From Planctomycetota bacterium (GTDB lineage: Bacteria; Planctomycetota; PUPC01; JACPCR01): a stretch of 64,000 nucleotides of DNA. The position numbers were made by a program, and so were the translations under genes. Of this stretch, positions 43,126 to 53,469 are shown one piece after another. The stretch's first letter is position 1; each line of letters begins with the position of its first letter. The stretch is from contig JACPCR010000053.1 in NCBI GenBank assembly GCA_016179685.1, positions 62,001-126,000 of the forward strand, read 5' to 3'. A model generated the notes under the pieces. It did not search any database, was not told the origin of the DNA, and saw only the letters and a list, made by a program, of their open reading frames with translations.

Positions 43126-46100
43126 TTACGGGAGAGGACGGACCACGCGGAAGCCGACGGAAGAGAAGCTCGCGTCCGGCGCGGCTCGGTTGCGGACCGC
43201 GCAACGCACGTTGGCCGGGGTGTCCAGCCAGCTTCCCCCGCGGAAGACGCGCTCCGTGCCCCTTTCCGGACCCACGGGGTCAGCCTGTTCCTCTTTGGGA
43301 TATAGGCTATACCAGTCGGCACACCATTCCCAGGCGTTGCCGTGCAGGTCATGAAGATTCCACGGGCTGACTTCCTTCTCGCCAACGGGATGAGTGCGGC
43401 TGCCCGAGCTCGCGTTGAACCAGGCGTGTTTGGGGATGTCTCGGTTGTCGGGGTCGTCCCCGAAGGAGAAGCGCGCCGTGCTGCCCGCCCGGCAGGCGAA
43501 TTCCCACTGGGCCTCGGTGGGGAGTTGGAATCGGCTTCCTTTGTTCCCATTGAGCCACCGAAGGTACTCTTGCGCGTCGTTCCAGCTCACCATGACCACC
43601 GGGTGGTCCTCGGCCTGTTCGAAGCCGGGCTTCTTCCAGGTTGCCTCTTGCCTGCGGACCCACCGATCGTTTTCGTAAACATTGCCGCCCTCCCCGCGTT
43701 CGGCGTCGGTCCTGTAATCCGTCTTCTGCACGAAGCGCCTAAGCTCCCCAACGGTCACCTCGTATTTCCCCATATAGAAGGGCTGTGAGAGCCGCACGGG
43801 GTGCTGCGTCTCGTCGTCCCGGTGCTCACCATCCTCGGGCGGGCTGCCCATCAGAAAGGGGCCAGCGGGTATGAAGACAAAATGCGTGCCCGTGTCCTTG
43901 TGGCGGACCTCGAGGGGATGGCCGGTTTTTTTGTCCGAGCCCTTTTGGACCGCGTTGCCGTGGTTGTCCTTGGGACCCTGAGGGATTTCGAAATCCTGGT
44001 GGAAGGCGGTGGAGGTCTTGGGCTTCTTGAGGGCGAAATTCTTGCGATAGACGCCGCCCTGGCCAACCTCGAAGGTCTCCGTTGCGGTTTCGAACCCCTC
44101 CTTGGAGACCTGGAGGGTATAGGTCTTGTTCTTGTCCAGGCCCGTTCGAAGGGGTGTTTCGAGCTTGGAGAGGCCGAGGTTGCCCGGTTGTGGGTTGATG
44201 TCCACGGCGGCGCCGGGCGGGTCGGACGTGACGAGGAGAAGCGGGGCGAAGCGGGACTCGAGGAGGGAGAGGTCGATGCCCGCGCTGCGGGCCTCGTCAA
44301 AGGCCTTGCCGATCTGAGCAGGCCGGCCGAAGAAGAAATAGAAGAGCGCCTTGCGGCCGGCGACGGCCTGGGGATCGGCCTCGCCCTTGAGGGCCAGTTC
44401 GAGGAGCAACTCGGGGTCGAGCTTCTCGACGCCGAGGCGCACTTCGGCGCCGCTTTCGCTAACGACGAGCTTCCCGGCCTGGACCTGGCTGACCTTGGCG
44501 TCGCGGTCGCCAAGGCGGATGGTCCGGCCGATCAGGCTCGGCAGGTTCTGCTCGGCCTTCCCCAACATCTCGCCAAGAGTCTCGACGTCGCGGAAATGCT
44601 GGTCCATGGTCGCCGGCTCCGCCACGGGCCGGTTGGCGAGGACAGAGGCCTTGGCCTCGTCGAACTTCCTCTCCTTGACGAGCTGGGCATAGCGGTCCCA
44701 GAAGGCCTCGTAGGCCCGGGCGCGTTGAACCGCTTTGACCCTCTCCCAGGCGAGGAGGCCGGACTGGATTTTCGTCTGGATGGCGGTGAAGGACTGGACT
44801 TGTGCGGCCGACAGGATGCGGGTATTCGAGCCCTGGGGACCCTCGGCGGTCTGGGCCGAGAGGGACCCCTCCGACCGGGCCTTCAGGTCCAGAAGTGCGC
44901 GGACGTCCGCCTCAGTCAGGGTCTGGGGGTCCTTGCCGACGATGGCGTCCGTTTGGTGGTCGAGGTCACGTGCCAGTGCGTCGATACGCGCCCGAAGCTT
45001 TCGCTCCTCCTCCTCCAGCGCGGCGGCCGTGGCCTTGGACCGCAGGTTCTCTGGAAAACTCCGCCAGAGCTGGCCAGCCTCCTCGAACCGGGCGGCCTGG
45101 CTGAGGCGCTCGGCCTCGGCCTTTCGCTTCTCCAACTCGGCCTGGGCGGCGGTTTCCCACTGGGCGCGCCATTTCTCGGCCAGGTCCTCCGCCTTGAAAC
45201 CGTACTGCGTGCCCTTGCCCTGCTCCCGGATGGTTTCAAATCGTTCGATGATCCGGGCGAAGTCCGAGGGTTTCTCCTTGGCGTAATTCTCCGCGTAATC
45301 GAGCATGACGCTGAGGTCGCCCGCGGGCTTATCGTTCGGGCTGGGCTGGGCTGGGCGGGCCTCCGGCCCCGGAACGGCGGACTCGACGCCGGCCGTTGGC
45401 GGGGCCGTGCCCGAAGGCTTCGTCGAGGGCGTGGCCTGGGGCCTCTCATCGGGCGGACGCACGGTGGTCGAGGCGGCCGCGGAGGCCGTGGTCGTGGGCT
45501 CGGCCGGAGGGGGGGATGTGACCGTAGTGATCGGGGCGGTGAGGCCCGGCTCGGGGCCCGGGGCGCTGAACTGCCAGTCGAAGAGGAGGGCGGCGACGAC
45601 GCCAGCGGCGACGGCCAGGCCTGCGGCGGCGAAGAGGAAAAGCTTGCTGCGCAAGGCCTCTTCGCCGGACGCCGGGCGTCGCCCGGCCAGACGAGCGCCC
45701 TGGACGGGTGGCAGAGCGGTGGTCCGATGGCGGGGGCCCGGCTGCGCGGGCCGGGGGCCCGTTTGCCGCGAGGAAAGGGGCGGGACGACGAGCCTTCCTT
45801 CCTTCAGCTTCTCGAGGTCGGCCAGAAGCTCCTCCGGGGTCTGGTAACGCTCCTCAGGAGTCTTCCCGCACATGCGACGCAGCACGGCGCACACGCTGGG
45901 CGGCAGGCTCGGCTCATGCTGCCGGGGGTCCGGGAACGGCTGTTCCTGGTGTGCGAGCTGCACGGCCAGCGGCGTGCTGCCCTGGAAAGGCCTGTGGCCC
46001 GTCACGAGATGGAAAAACGTGATGCCCAGGGAATAGATGTCCGCGCGGCAGTCCACGTCCTTCGCTGCCCGGGCCTGCTCCGGCGCCATGTAGGCGGGCG

Positions 46101-46755
46101 AGCCGATGGCGGTGTCCGTCGTGGTCACTCCCGTTTCCTCCTGAGTGCTCTTCGCCAGGCCCAGGTCCGCCAGCTTCACGTGCTTCTCACGCGTCAACAG
46201 AATGTTGTCCGGCTTGATGTCCCGGTGGATGATCTTGGTGTGCTTCCAGGCGTAATCGAGCGCGTCCGCGACGCGGATGACGATGGAGAGGGCCTCCGGG
46301 AGCGGCAGCTTCCCTTCGCGCTCGAGCCGCTTCTGGAGGCTCTCTCCATCGACGAATTCCATGGAGAAGAAGTGATGACCCCGGTCGTGTCCGATATCGT
46401 AGACCGTGACGATGTTGGGATGGTTGAGGGATGCGGCGGCACGGGCTTCACGCTGGAATCGCTCGAGGTAGGCCGAATCCGTGAGGAGACGTTGGGGGAG
46501 AATCTTGAGGGCCACCCGGCGATTGAGGCCGTCCTGAATGGCCTCGAAGACCGAGCCCATGCCGCCCTCGCCCAGTTTCCGGATGAGGCGATAATGGCCG
46601 AGGCGCATGCCCTGAGCGGGCGGCGCGTCCCGCCGGGCCGGCACCGGATTGACCGATCCGCACTTGGGGCACTGGACCTGCCCGCCGGCCAGATCGTCGG
46701 GGCAGGCGAGGGGCTGCCGGCACTGGGGATTGCTGCAGGAAATCTGGATGGGCAT
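43126..46755 (-). CDS. Zinc-ribbon Ser/Thr kinase with PEGA and formylglycine-enzyme-like domains
   Basis: This 1209-residue membrane protein has, by approximate residue: a zinc ribbon 1-45 (C7, C12, C18, C29, C32); a Hanks kinase 55-320 with KLGEGGMGSVFEA, HRDIKPDNILL and DLG; a Pro/Thr-rich linker; one transmembrane helix 370-395; a coiled-coil-rich segment 460-640; an uncharacterised LP..IG domain 735-830 shared with the kinase at 3-2120; PEGA 860-930 (LLVTSDPPGAAVDINP); and an FGE-sulfatase domain 955-1209 (FVFIPAGPFLMGS, GNAWEWCADWY, VGFRVVRPLP). The kinase should face the cytoplasm and PEGA/FGE the outside. A perfect TATAAT lies at 46967-46972 upstream. Confidence 0.94.
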   Translation of the reverse strand: MPIQISCSNPQCRQPLACPDDLAGGQVQCPKCGSVNPVPARRDAPPAQGMRLGHYRLIRKLGEGGMGSVFEAIQDGLNRRVALKILPQRLLTDSAYLERFQREARAAASLNHPNIVTVYDIGHDRGHHFFSMEFVDGESLQKRLEREGKLPLPEALSIVIRVADALDYAWKHTKIIHRDIKPDNILLTREKHVKLADLGLAKSTQEETGVTTTDTAIGSPAYMAPEQARAAKDVDCRADIYSLGITFFHLVTGHRPFQGSTPLAVQLAHQEQPFPDPRQHEPSLPPSVCAVLRRMCGKTPEERYQTPEELLADLEKLKEGRLVVPPLSSRQTGPRPAQPGPRHRTTALPPVQGARLAGRRPASGEEALRSKLFLFAAAGLAVAAGVVAALLFDWQFSAPGPEPGLTAPITTVTSPPPAEPTTTASAAASTTVRPPDERPQATPSTKPSGTAPPTAGVESAVPGPEARPAQPSPNDKPAGDLSVMLDYAENYAKEKPSDFARIIERFETIREQGKGTQYGFKAEDLAEKWRAQWETAAQAELEKRKAEAERLSQAARFEEAGQLWRSFPENLRSKATAAALEEEERKLRARIDALARDLDHQTDAIVGKDPQTLTEADVRALLDLKARSEGSLSAQTAEGPQGSNTRILSAAQVQSFTAIQTKIQSGLLAWERVKAVQRARAYEAFWDRYAQLVKERKFDEAKASVLANRPVAEPATMDQHFRDVETLGEMLGKAEQNLPSLIGRTIRLGDRDAKVSQVQAGKLVVSESGAEVRLGVEKLDPELLLELALKGEADPQAVAGRKALFYFFFGRPAQIGKAFDEARSAGIDLSLLESRFAPLLLVTSDPPGAAVDINPQPGNLGLSKLETPLRTGLDKNKTYTLQVSKEGFETATETFEVGQGGVYRKNFALKKPKTSTAFHQDFEIPQGPKDNHGNAVQKGSDKKTGHPLEVRHKDTGTHFVFIPAGPFLMGSPPEDGEHRDDETQHPVRLSQPFYMGKYEVTVGELRRFVQKTDYRTDAERGEGGNVYENDRWVRRQEATWKKPGFEQAEDHPVVMVSWNDAQEYLRWLNGNKGSRFQLPTEAQWEFACRAGSTARFSFGDDPDNRDIPKHAWFNASSGSRTHPVGEKEVSPWNLHDLHGNAWEWCADWYSLYPKEEQADPVGPERGTERVFRGGSWLDTPANVRCAVRNRAAPDASFSSVGFRVVRPLP

Positions 46756-46809
46756 AGACCGTTATGCGGAAGCGAAGGGTTTCCACGGCTGCGCCCGACG
46801 CGCCCGCTT

Positions 46810-46895
46810 CCCGAACTTGTTCCCATGAGAGGCATCCCGTTTCCGCACCTGTCCCTATGGGAGGGCCCCTCCCACAGGGACAAGTTTGGGAGGGA
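46810..46895. repeat. Family H hairpins upstream of the large kinase
   Basis: CCCGAACTTGTTCCCATGAGAGG (46810 region) and, on the other strand, CCCAAACTTGTCCCTGTGGGAGG (to 46866) are two copies of one unit. In between, GTCCCTATGGGAGGG pairs with CCCTCCCACAGGGAC (46851-46881). A third copy lies inside the family G repeat at 41479. Confidence 0.6.
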
Positions 46896-46966
46896 TGCGG
46901 CGGGCGCCCAGCACGAGCACGATTTCATGGGGCAAAGCGCATCCCGCGTCGCCACGGCATCTAAGA

Positions 46967-46972
46967 ATTATA
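46967..46972 (-). promoter_or_regulatory. Possible -10 element for the large kinase
   Basis: TATAAT on the minus strand lies 211 bp upstream of the start at 46755. No good TTGACA lies at 16-18 bp spacing, so this is tentative. Confidence 0.25.
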
Positions 46973-47078
46973 AGGAATCCCTGTGGATGCCGCTGGCGAA
47001 TCCCCACAACTTGACATGATTTTACAAGTTTCCAGGTTTTTTCGCGGTTTCGGCCCGATACCTTCTCGAATCTTAACT

Positions 47079-47246
47079 CGTTAGCGAAACCATTATGTCG
47101 TCCCTACAGGGCTCAAATCATCATTCTGATCACTTTACCCAGGCCGGCGTCCGCCTGTGGCGGACTTGGCCTGGGCTTTCTTATTTAGCCCCTTTGGGGC
47201 TGTCGATGGAGGGGCGACTCGTCGTTTTCACTAAGTTCTTGCCTCG
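47079..47246 (+). repeat. ~170-bp structured repeat, family G copy 4
   Basis: It starts AACTCGTTAGCGAAACC and ends TTTCACTAAGTTCTTGCC. It contains CCCTACAGGG, CCCAGGCC...GGCCTGGG and TTTAGCCCCTTTGGGGCT hairpins in the same order as copies 1 and 2. The TTAGCGAA/TTCACTAA ends resemble short inverted termini. No protein gene is seen between 46756 and 47468. Confidence 0.65.
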
Positions 47247-47468
47247 AATCTTGACCACGTCAAGAGAGGAAACCTCCTCACCCAAGGGGCGTGACATTGG
47301 CCCCGGCCTGCTTCGCAAGATTTTGCGAGACATCGAACTCGACGCGGAAGAACTCAAGAAATGCCTATGAGTTTGTCATTTTTCTTGCCTGAATTCCGAA
47401 GCGAGCATCGTAATATCTGGAAGTCGCCGAGATCTCCCCGGGTCAGAGCGGGACCCAGTCGCAGAGGG

Positions 47469-48764
47469 ATGCCATGGAGATTCCGGACGACTCCATCGAG
47501 ACTGCGGGCTTCTTCCTTGATAGAGTTTCTCGTCCATTGTGGCAATCCGAAGTGCCAGCAGGGCCTCTCGTGCCCCAAGGAGCTGATGGACAAGGAAGTC
47601 CAGTGCCCCAAGTGCGGTTTTCTGATGCTTGTGACCGCTGGAAACATCGAAGGGTTCGCGCCGGGAACTCGCTTGGGTCAGTACACCGTGAGCACGAAGA
47701 TCGGCGAGGGCAGCATGGGACGCGTTTACGAGGCCGTTCAGGACGGCCTGAACCGCCGCGTGGCTCTCAAGGTTCTCCGGGGGCGATTCGCCAAGGACCC
47801 GAGCTACCTCAAGCGATTTCAGCGGGAAGCGCAATCTGCCGCATCCCTGAGCCACCGGAACATCGTGACGGTCTATGAGATCGTCCAGGACCAAGGCTAC
47901 TATTTCTTTTCGATGGAGCTGGTGGAAGGTGAGACGCTCCAGACGCGATTGCACCGCGAGGGACGTCTGAAGGTGAGGGAGGGTCTCCGCTACATGGTCC
48001 AAGCGGCCCGCGGCCTGTCGCACTCGTGGGAGCACAAGATCATCCATCGGGACATCAAGCCGGGCAACCTGATGGTGACGCGGGACGGTGCCTTGAAGAT
48101 CGCCGATCTGGGGCTGGCCAAGCCCATCGGAATGGCGGGCGAGAAGACCACGTTGATCATGGGCACACCCTCGTACATGAGCCCGGAGCAGGCCCGGAAT
48201 CTCGAGAGCGTGGATATCCGCGCCGACATTTACTCCCTGGGTGCGACCTTCTACCAGGCCTTCACGGGCCAGGCACCCTTTGTGCTCAACACCATCCAGG
48301 AGGTTATAACGCAGCTTCCACAGGCGGCTCTGAGGCCGATGCGGGACCTGAATCCAGAGATTCCTCCGCTCCTGGCCTCCGTCATTGAGAAGATGCTTGC
48401 CCGGGAGCTGGAGAAGCGTTACCAGACCCCAGGTGAGCTACTGCAGGACTTGGACCAGGTGCGGACCGTCTTGTCTCCAGGAGCGGGACCGAAGGTCGAG
48501 ACGGGGCCTTACGAAGCCATCCCGCCCGGAGCGGCCGAGAAATCGGTGGTCCCCGGGTCCGGGGAAGGCCCAAGCGAGCAAGGGACCGGAAACGGGCCTG
48601 GGGCCGGACCGGCGACGCCGCAGCCGGCCGATTCTTCCGGCCTGGCAGAGGAGGATGCGACGGGACGAGTCCCCGGGGCCCCGCGCTTTCCGGTCTGGGC
48701 CGTCTGGCTGGCGGGCCTGATCGCCCTCGCAGCGGTGGTGGCGGGCATGTTTTGGGCCGCTTAG
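47469..48764 (+). CDS. Zinc-ribbon Ser/Thr protein kinase with C-terminal membrane anchor
   Basis: The start is uncertain: ATG 47469 is used, but a TTG at 47517 would begin right at the zinc ribbon (IEFLVHCGNPKCQQGLSCPK). The ribbon is followed by a Hanks kinase with KIGEGSMGRVYEA, VALKVL, HRDIKPGNLMV, DLG and SYMSPEQA. After a Pro/Gly-rich linker there is a single transmembrane helix at the very C-terminus (WAVWLAGLIALAAVVAGMFW) with no external domain. This contrasts with the large extracytoplasmic regions of the other two membrane kinases in the window. Confidence 0.9.
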   Translation: MPWRFRTTPSRLRASSLIEFLVHCGNPKCQQGLSCPKELMDKEVQCPKCGFLMLVTAGNIEGFAPGTRLGQYTVSTKIGEGSMGRVYEAVQDGLNRRVALKVLRGRFAKDPSYLKRFQREAQSAASLSHRNIVTVYEIVQDQGYYFFSMELVEGETLQTRLHREGRLKVREGLRYMVQAARGLSHSWEHKIIHRDIKPGNLMVTRDGALKIADLGLAKPIGMAGEKTTLIMGTPSYMSPEQARNLESVDIRADIYSLGATFYQAFTGQAPFVLNTIQEVITQLPQAALRPMRDLNPEIPPLLASVIEKMLARELEKRYQTPGELLQDLDQVRTVLSPGAGPKVETGPYEAIPPGAAEKSVVPGSGEGPSEQGTGNGPGAGPATPQPADSSGLAEEDATGRVPGAPRFPVWAVWLAGLIALAAVVAGMFWAA

Positions 48765-48802
48765 CCTGCATGGCTCATCCCGGCGGGATGAGCCATGCAG
48801 GC
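48764..48802. repeat. Perfect palindrome, family E copy 3 (likely terminator)
   Basis: Arms 48764-48781 and 48785-48802 pair perfectly over 18 bp with loop GGC. It overlaps the TAG stop of the kinase. The core CTCATCCCGGCGGGATGAG equals copy 1, but the outer arms (GCCTGCATGG) are unrelated. Confidence 0.85.
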
Positions 48803-48848
48803 TTGTGCAGTCGTGGCGGGCTGTTCCCCTGCGGGTAAAATATTCATT

Positions 48849-48894
48849 CGTGCACGCGTGCGGGAGTGCGGACGCACACCCGCACGCGTGCACG
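48849..48894. repeat. Very stable GC-rich palindrome upstream of the YyaL-like gene
   Basis: CGTGCACGCGTGCGGG pairs perfectly with CCCGCACGCGTGCACG. The loop itself contains GTGCG/CGCAC. It lies 29 bp before the start at 48923, so it would be in the leader or act on the upstream transcript. Confidence 0.8.
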
Positions 48895-48922
48895 AGAAGC
48901 TTCGTTCCTATTCTCTGACCCC

Positions 48923-51013
<2,091 letters not shown>

Positions 51014-51119
51014 GAAGAGAGGGTTCAGGCTCGGTGGAAAAGGGTTGTTGGAAACCGGCGAGGGGCAAAGGGCCGAGGAGTCGGCCGTGGTCTTGCACGT
51101 GAACCATGAATCCTCCACC

Positions 51120-52187
51120 ATGAATGCTCCCCTCTTGACCCCGTCCCGACACCTCGCGGACACGCTACGGGGCCGGGCACTGGCCATTGGCTTCGACCTC
51201 GTCGGCTTCGCTCGGGCGCTTCCGACGCCGAGATCGGAATCCTTCTCCCAGTGGCTCGCGGCCGGGCATGCAGGCACGATGGACTACCTGAAGCGGAACG
51301 TCGAGAAGCGCCTCGACCCGCGGCGTCTCGAGCCCTGGGCGCGGTCCCTGGTCAGCGTCGCCGTGAATTATGACGCCCCCGCGCCGCGCTCCCTCGAGAA
51401 TCACCCCTCGGATTGCGGGTGGCTCTCCCGCTATGCCTGGGGCGACGATTACCACGAAACCGTCAAGAAGCGGTTGCACCAACTCGCCGACGCGATCCAT
51501 GAGCTGGGGCCCGAAGGGACCCTCACCCGAGTCTGCGTCGATACCGCACCCGTGCTCGATCGGGTCTGGGCGAGCCAGGCGGGGATCGGATGGTTCGGGA
51601 AAAACACCTGCATCCTGAACCGATCCCACGGGTCGTTCCTCTTCCTGGGGGAGGTCGTGACGAGCCTGGACCTGCCTCCGGACACGCCCGAGACGGACCA
51701 TTGCGGCACGTGCACCGCCTGCATCGACGCCTGTCCCACGGGGGCGATTGTGAAGCCCTACGTTCTGGACGGTCGCCGGTGCATTTCTTACCTGACCATC
51801 GAGCTGCGGGGGCCGGTCCCGGAGGAGCTCCGGCCGGGCATGGGGCAACACGTCTTCGGGTGCGATATCTGCCAGGACGTGTGTCCGTGGAATCGGAAGT
51901 CGCCGAGGACGGAGCGGCCAGAGTATCAGCCGCGGCCCGGCAACGTGTCTCCTTCCCTTTCCGGCCTGCTGGAGATGTCCCGGGAGGACTACCGGGCTCG
52001 CTTCCGGCACAGCGCCGTCAAGCGGGCCCGGTACGAGGGTCTGCTGCGGAACGCGGCGGTGGCTGCGGGAAATTCGGGTAATCCGTCCCTGTTGCCAGCG
52101 CTCGAGAAGGCCGCAGCAGTCGATCCCCTGGTGGCCGAGCACGCCGAATGGGCCGCCCGGCGCATCCGGGCGCGGGCGGGCCAGTGA
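51120..52187 (+). CDS. queG: Epoxyqueuosine reductase
   Basis: The ATG at 51120 (MNAPLLTPSRHLADTLRGRA) is chosen over 51003, which overlaps the previous gene. This cobalamin- and Fe-S-dependent enzyme performs the last step of tRNA queuosine synthesis. Two 4Fe-4S motifs are visible: CGTCTACIDACP and CDICQDVCPW. The N-terminal DUF1730 region includes SVAVNYDAP, and a HEAT-like C-terminus begins KRARYEGLLRNAAVAAGN. Length 355 residues. No other queuosine gene is in the window. Confidence 0.95.
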   Translation: MNAPLLTPSRHLADTLRGRALAIGFDLVGFARALPTPRSESFSQWLAAGHAGTMDYLKRNVEKRLDPRRLEPWARSLVSVAVNYDAPAPRSLENHPSDCGWLSRYAWGDDYHETVKKRLHQLADAIHELGPEGTLTRVCVDTAPVLDRVWASQAGIGWFGKNTCILNRSHGSFLFLGEVVTSLDLPPDTPETDHCGTCTACIDACPTGAIVKPYVLDGRRCISYLTIELRGPVPEELRPGMGQHVFGCDICQDVCPWNRKSPRTERPEYQPRPGNVSPSLSGLLEMSREDYRARFRHSAVKRARYEGLLRNAAVAAGNSGNPSLLPALEKAAAVDPLVAEHAEWAARRIRARAGQ

Positions 52188-52215
52188 CCAGCGGCCAGTG
52201 GCCAGTCGTCAGCAG
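52181..52215. repeat. Tandem heptamers CCAGTGR (about 5 units)
   Basis: Units CCAGTGA, CCAGCGG, CCAGTGG, CCAGTCG, TCAGCAG overlap the queG stop. They have the same period as the arrays at 43042 and 54789. Confidence 0.6.
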
Positions 52216-52257
52216 GGGTACGAAGGTCTCGGATTCGCTTCGTGACGGCAGGGAGAA

Positions 52258-53037
52258 ATGCAAGACATGAAGGTTCGGGGCCCTGATGGCGAGATTCGAG
52301 CATGGGACACTGCGGCCGCAGCGCTGGGCATCGGTCCCGGCTCGTTCGTGTCGGTAGTCGGCGCTGGAGGTAAAACCACTCTCCTGGAACACCTGGCCCG
52401 GGAACTCGCCGGGCAGGGCCTCCGAGTCCTGGTCAGCTCCACCACGAACTTGCAGCCGCCGCGGTCGAAACAGCCCGGGAATTACATCCTGGACAACGGG
52501 GAGGGCGGCCTGTCCGCCGCCTTGCGGGCGCGATTCGCCCGCCATGCTCGAATCACCGTGGCGGGCACGGGCTTGAGGAGCGACAAGGTGAAAGGGCTCG
52601 ACCCGGACGTGCTGGAAGCGGTCTTCGCCGCTCGAGTGGCGGACGTCATCATGGTACAAGCTGACGGCGCCCGGAAGAGGTCCTTCAAGGCGCCCGCGGA
52701 GCACGAACCGGTCGTCCCTTGCTGTTCGACCCACGTCATTCTGGTGGCGGGTCTGGACGCGCTGGGAGAGCCCCTATCTGAGCGAAAGGTGCATCGCCCG
52801 GAGATCGTCGCGCGACTGGCTGGCCAGTCCCTGGAGTCGCCCGTAACGGTGGAGACGATGGCCAGGGTGGTGGGGCATCCGGAGGGTTATCTGGGTCGGC
52901 TGCCCTTTTCGGCCCGCCGCATTCTCTACTTGAGCAAGGCGGACACGCCGGAGCGTGATGAGGCGGCCCGGCGTCTGGCGGCCAGGGTCCCCGTGGAGCA
53001 GTTTCCGACGGTCGCCTGGGGCGATCTGGTGGTGTGA
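52258..53037 (+). CDS. yqeC: YqeC family protein (selenium-dependent molybdenum hydroxylase accessory)
   Basis: A GGGAG lies 2 bp before the ATG at 52258, with a second ATG at 52267. The P-loop SVVGAGGKTTLLEHLAREL (residues 32-50) is followed by LVSSTTNLQPP, GLDPDVLEAVF, VQADGARKRSFKAPAEHEP and LVAGLDALGEPL, the typical YqeC layout. YqeC is linked to biogenesis of selenium-dependent molybdenum hydroxylases. No xdhC, selD or yqeB gene is nearby, so it is an orphan here. It may share a transcript with queG, 70 bp upstream. Confidence 0.88.
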   Translation: MQDMKVRGPDGEIRAWDTAAAALGIGPGSFVSVVGAGGKTTLLEHLARELAGQGLRVLVSSTTNLQPPRSKQPGNYILDNGEGGLSAALRARFARHARITVAGTGLRSDKVKGLDPDVLEAVFAARVADVIMVQADGARKRSFKAPAEHEPVVPCCSTHVILVAGLDALGEPLSERKVHRPEIVARLAGQSLESPVTVETMARVVGHPEGYLGRLPFSARRILYLSKADTPERDEAARRLAARVPVEQFPTVAWGDLVV

Positions 53038-53119
53038 GGGGGTTTCGAGTCCGCTCCGGCCGATGGCGTGTCTGCACCGTGGTTCCGTACGCGCTCCAGC
53101 GCTTGCACGGGAACCGTCC

Positions 53120-53299
53120 CTACTTCTTGCCTTTCAAGAATTCCGTTATCGCTGCGCAAAAGTCCTGAACGTCCCCCAGGTCGTTCTGGATGACGTGGTG
53201 CACCTTTTCGATACCCACGCCGGGATAGTGCTGAACCAGCATATTCCGCATGCGTACCGCCTGGGTCAGTCTTTGCGCCACCGGACCGCTCGCGGGGTG
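53120..53299 (-). pseudogene. HepT (HEPN toxin) C-terminal remnant
   Basis: A 59-codon frame opens after a TGA (53300-53302) and ends with TAG at 53120-53122. It reads RLTQAVRMRNMLVQHYPGVG, then IEKVHHVIQNDLGDVQDFCA and AITEFLKGKK. The RN(x4)HY and VIQNDL motifs are those of the HepT/DUF86 HEPN toxin C-terminal half. The N-terminal half and a MNT partner are absent. The break lies next to element N2 at 53317, so the gene is probably truncated, although a short functional ORF cannot be excluded. Confidence 0.7.
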
Positions 53300-53316
53300 T
53301 CAGCCCCGAATTTCGC

Positions 53317-53375
53317 AGCGAAGCGCGTGAGCGCTTCGTCTGGCCCCTCACGTCACCTCTTTCGGACGGAACGCT
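53317..53375 (-). repeat. Dispersed ~60-bp element N, copy 2
   Basis: On the minus strand it starts GCGTTCCGTCCGAAAGAGG and ends AGACGAAGCGCTCACGCGCTTCGCT. It matches 12792-12851 almost throughout. It abuts the 5' break of the HepT fragment. Confidence 0.65.
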
Positions 53376-53469
53376 GACGCGTACCGCTACGGAATTCATA
53401 CCTCATGGACTTGACCTGATCGTTCTCCCCGAACATATGGCGAAGTTACTGCACGTCCCAACTCGAGTA

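Noticed and set aside
43801..47019. 1072-codon open frame on the plus strand
   Set aside because: It is antisense to the well-supported kinase-PEGA-FGE gene and shows no family motifs.
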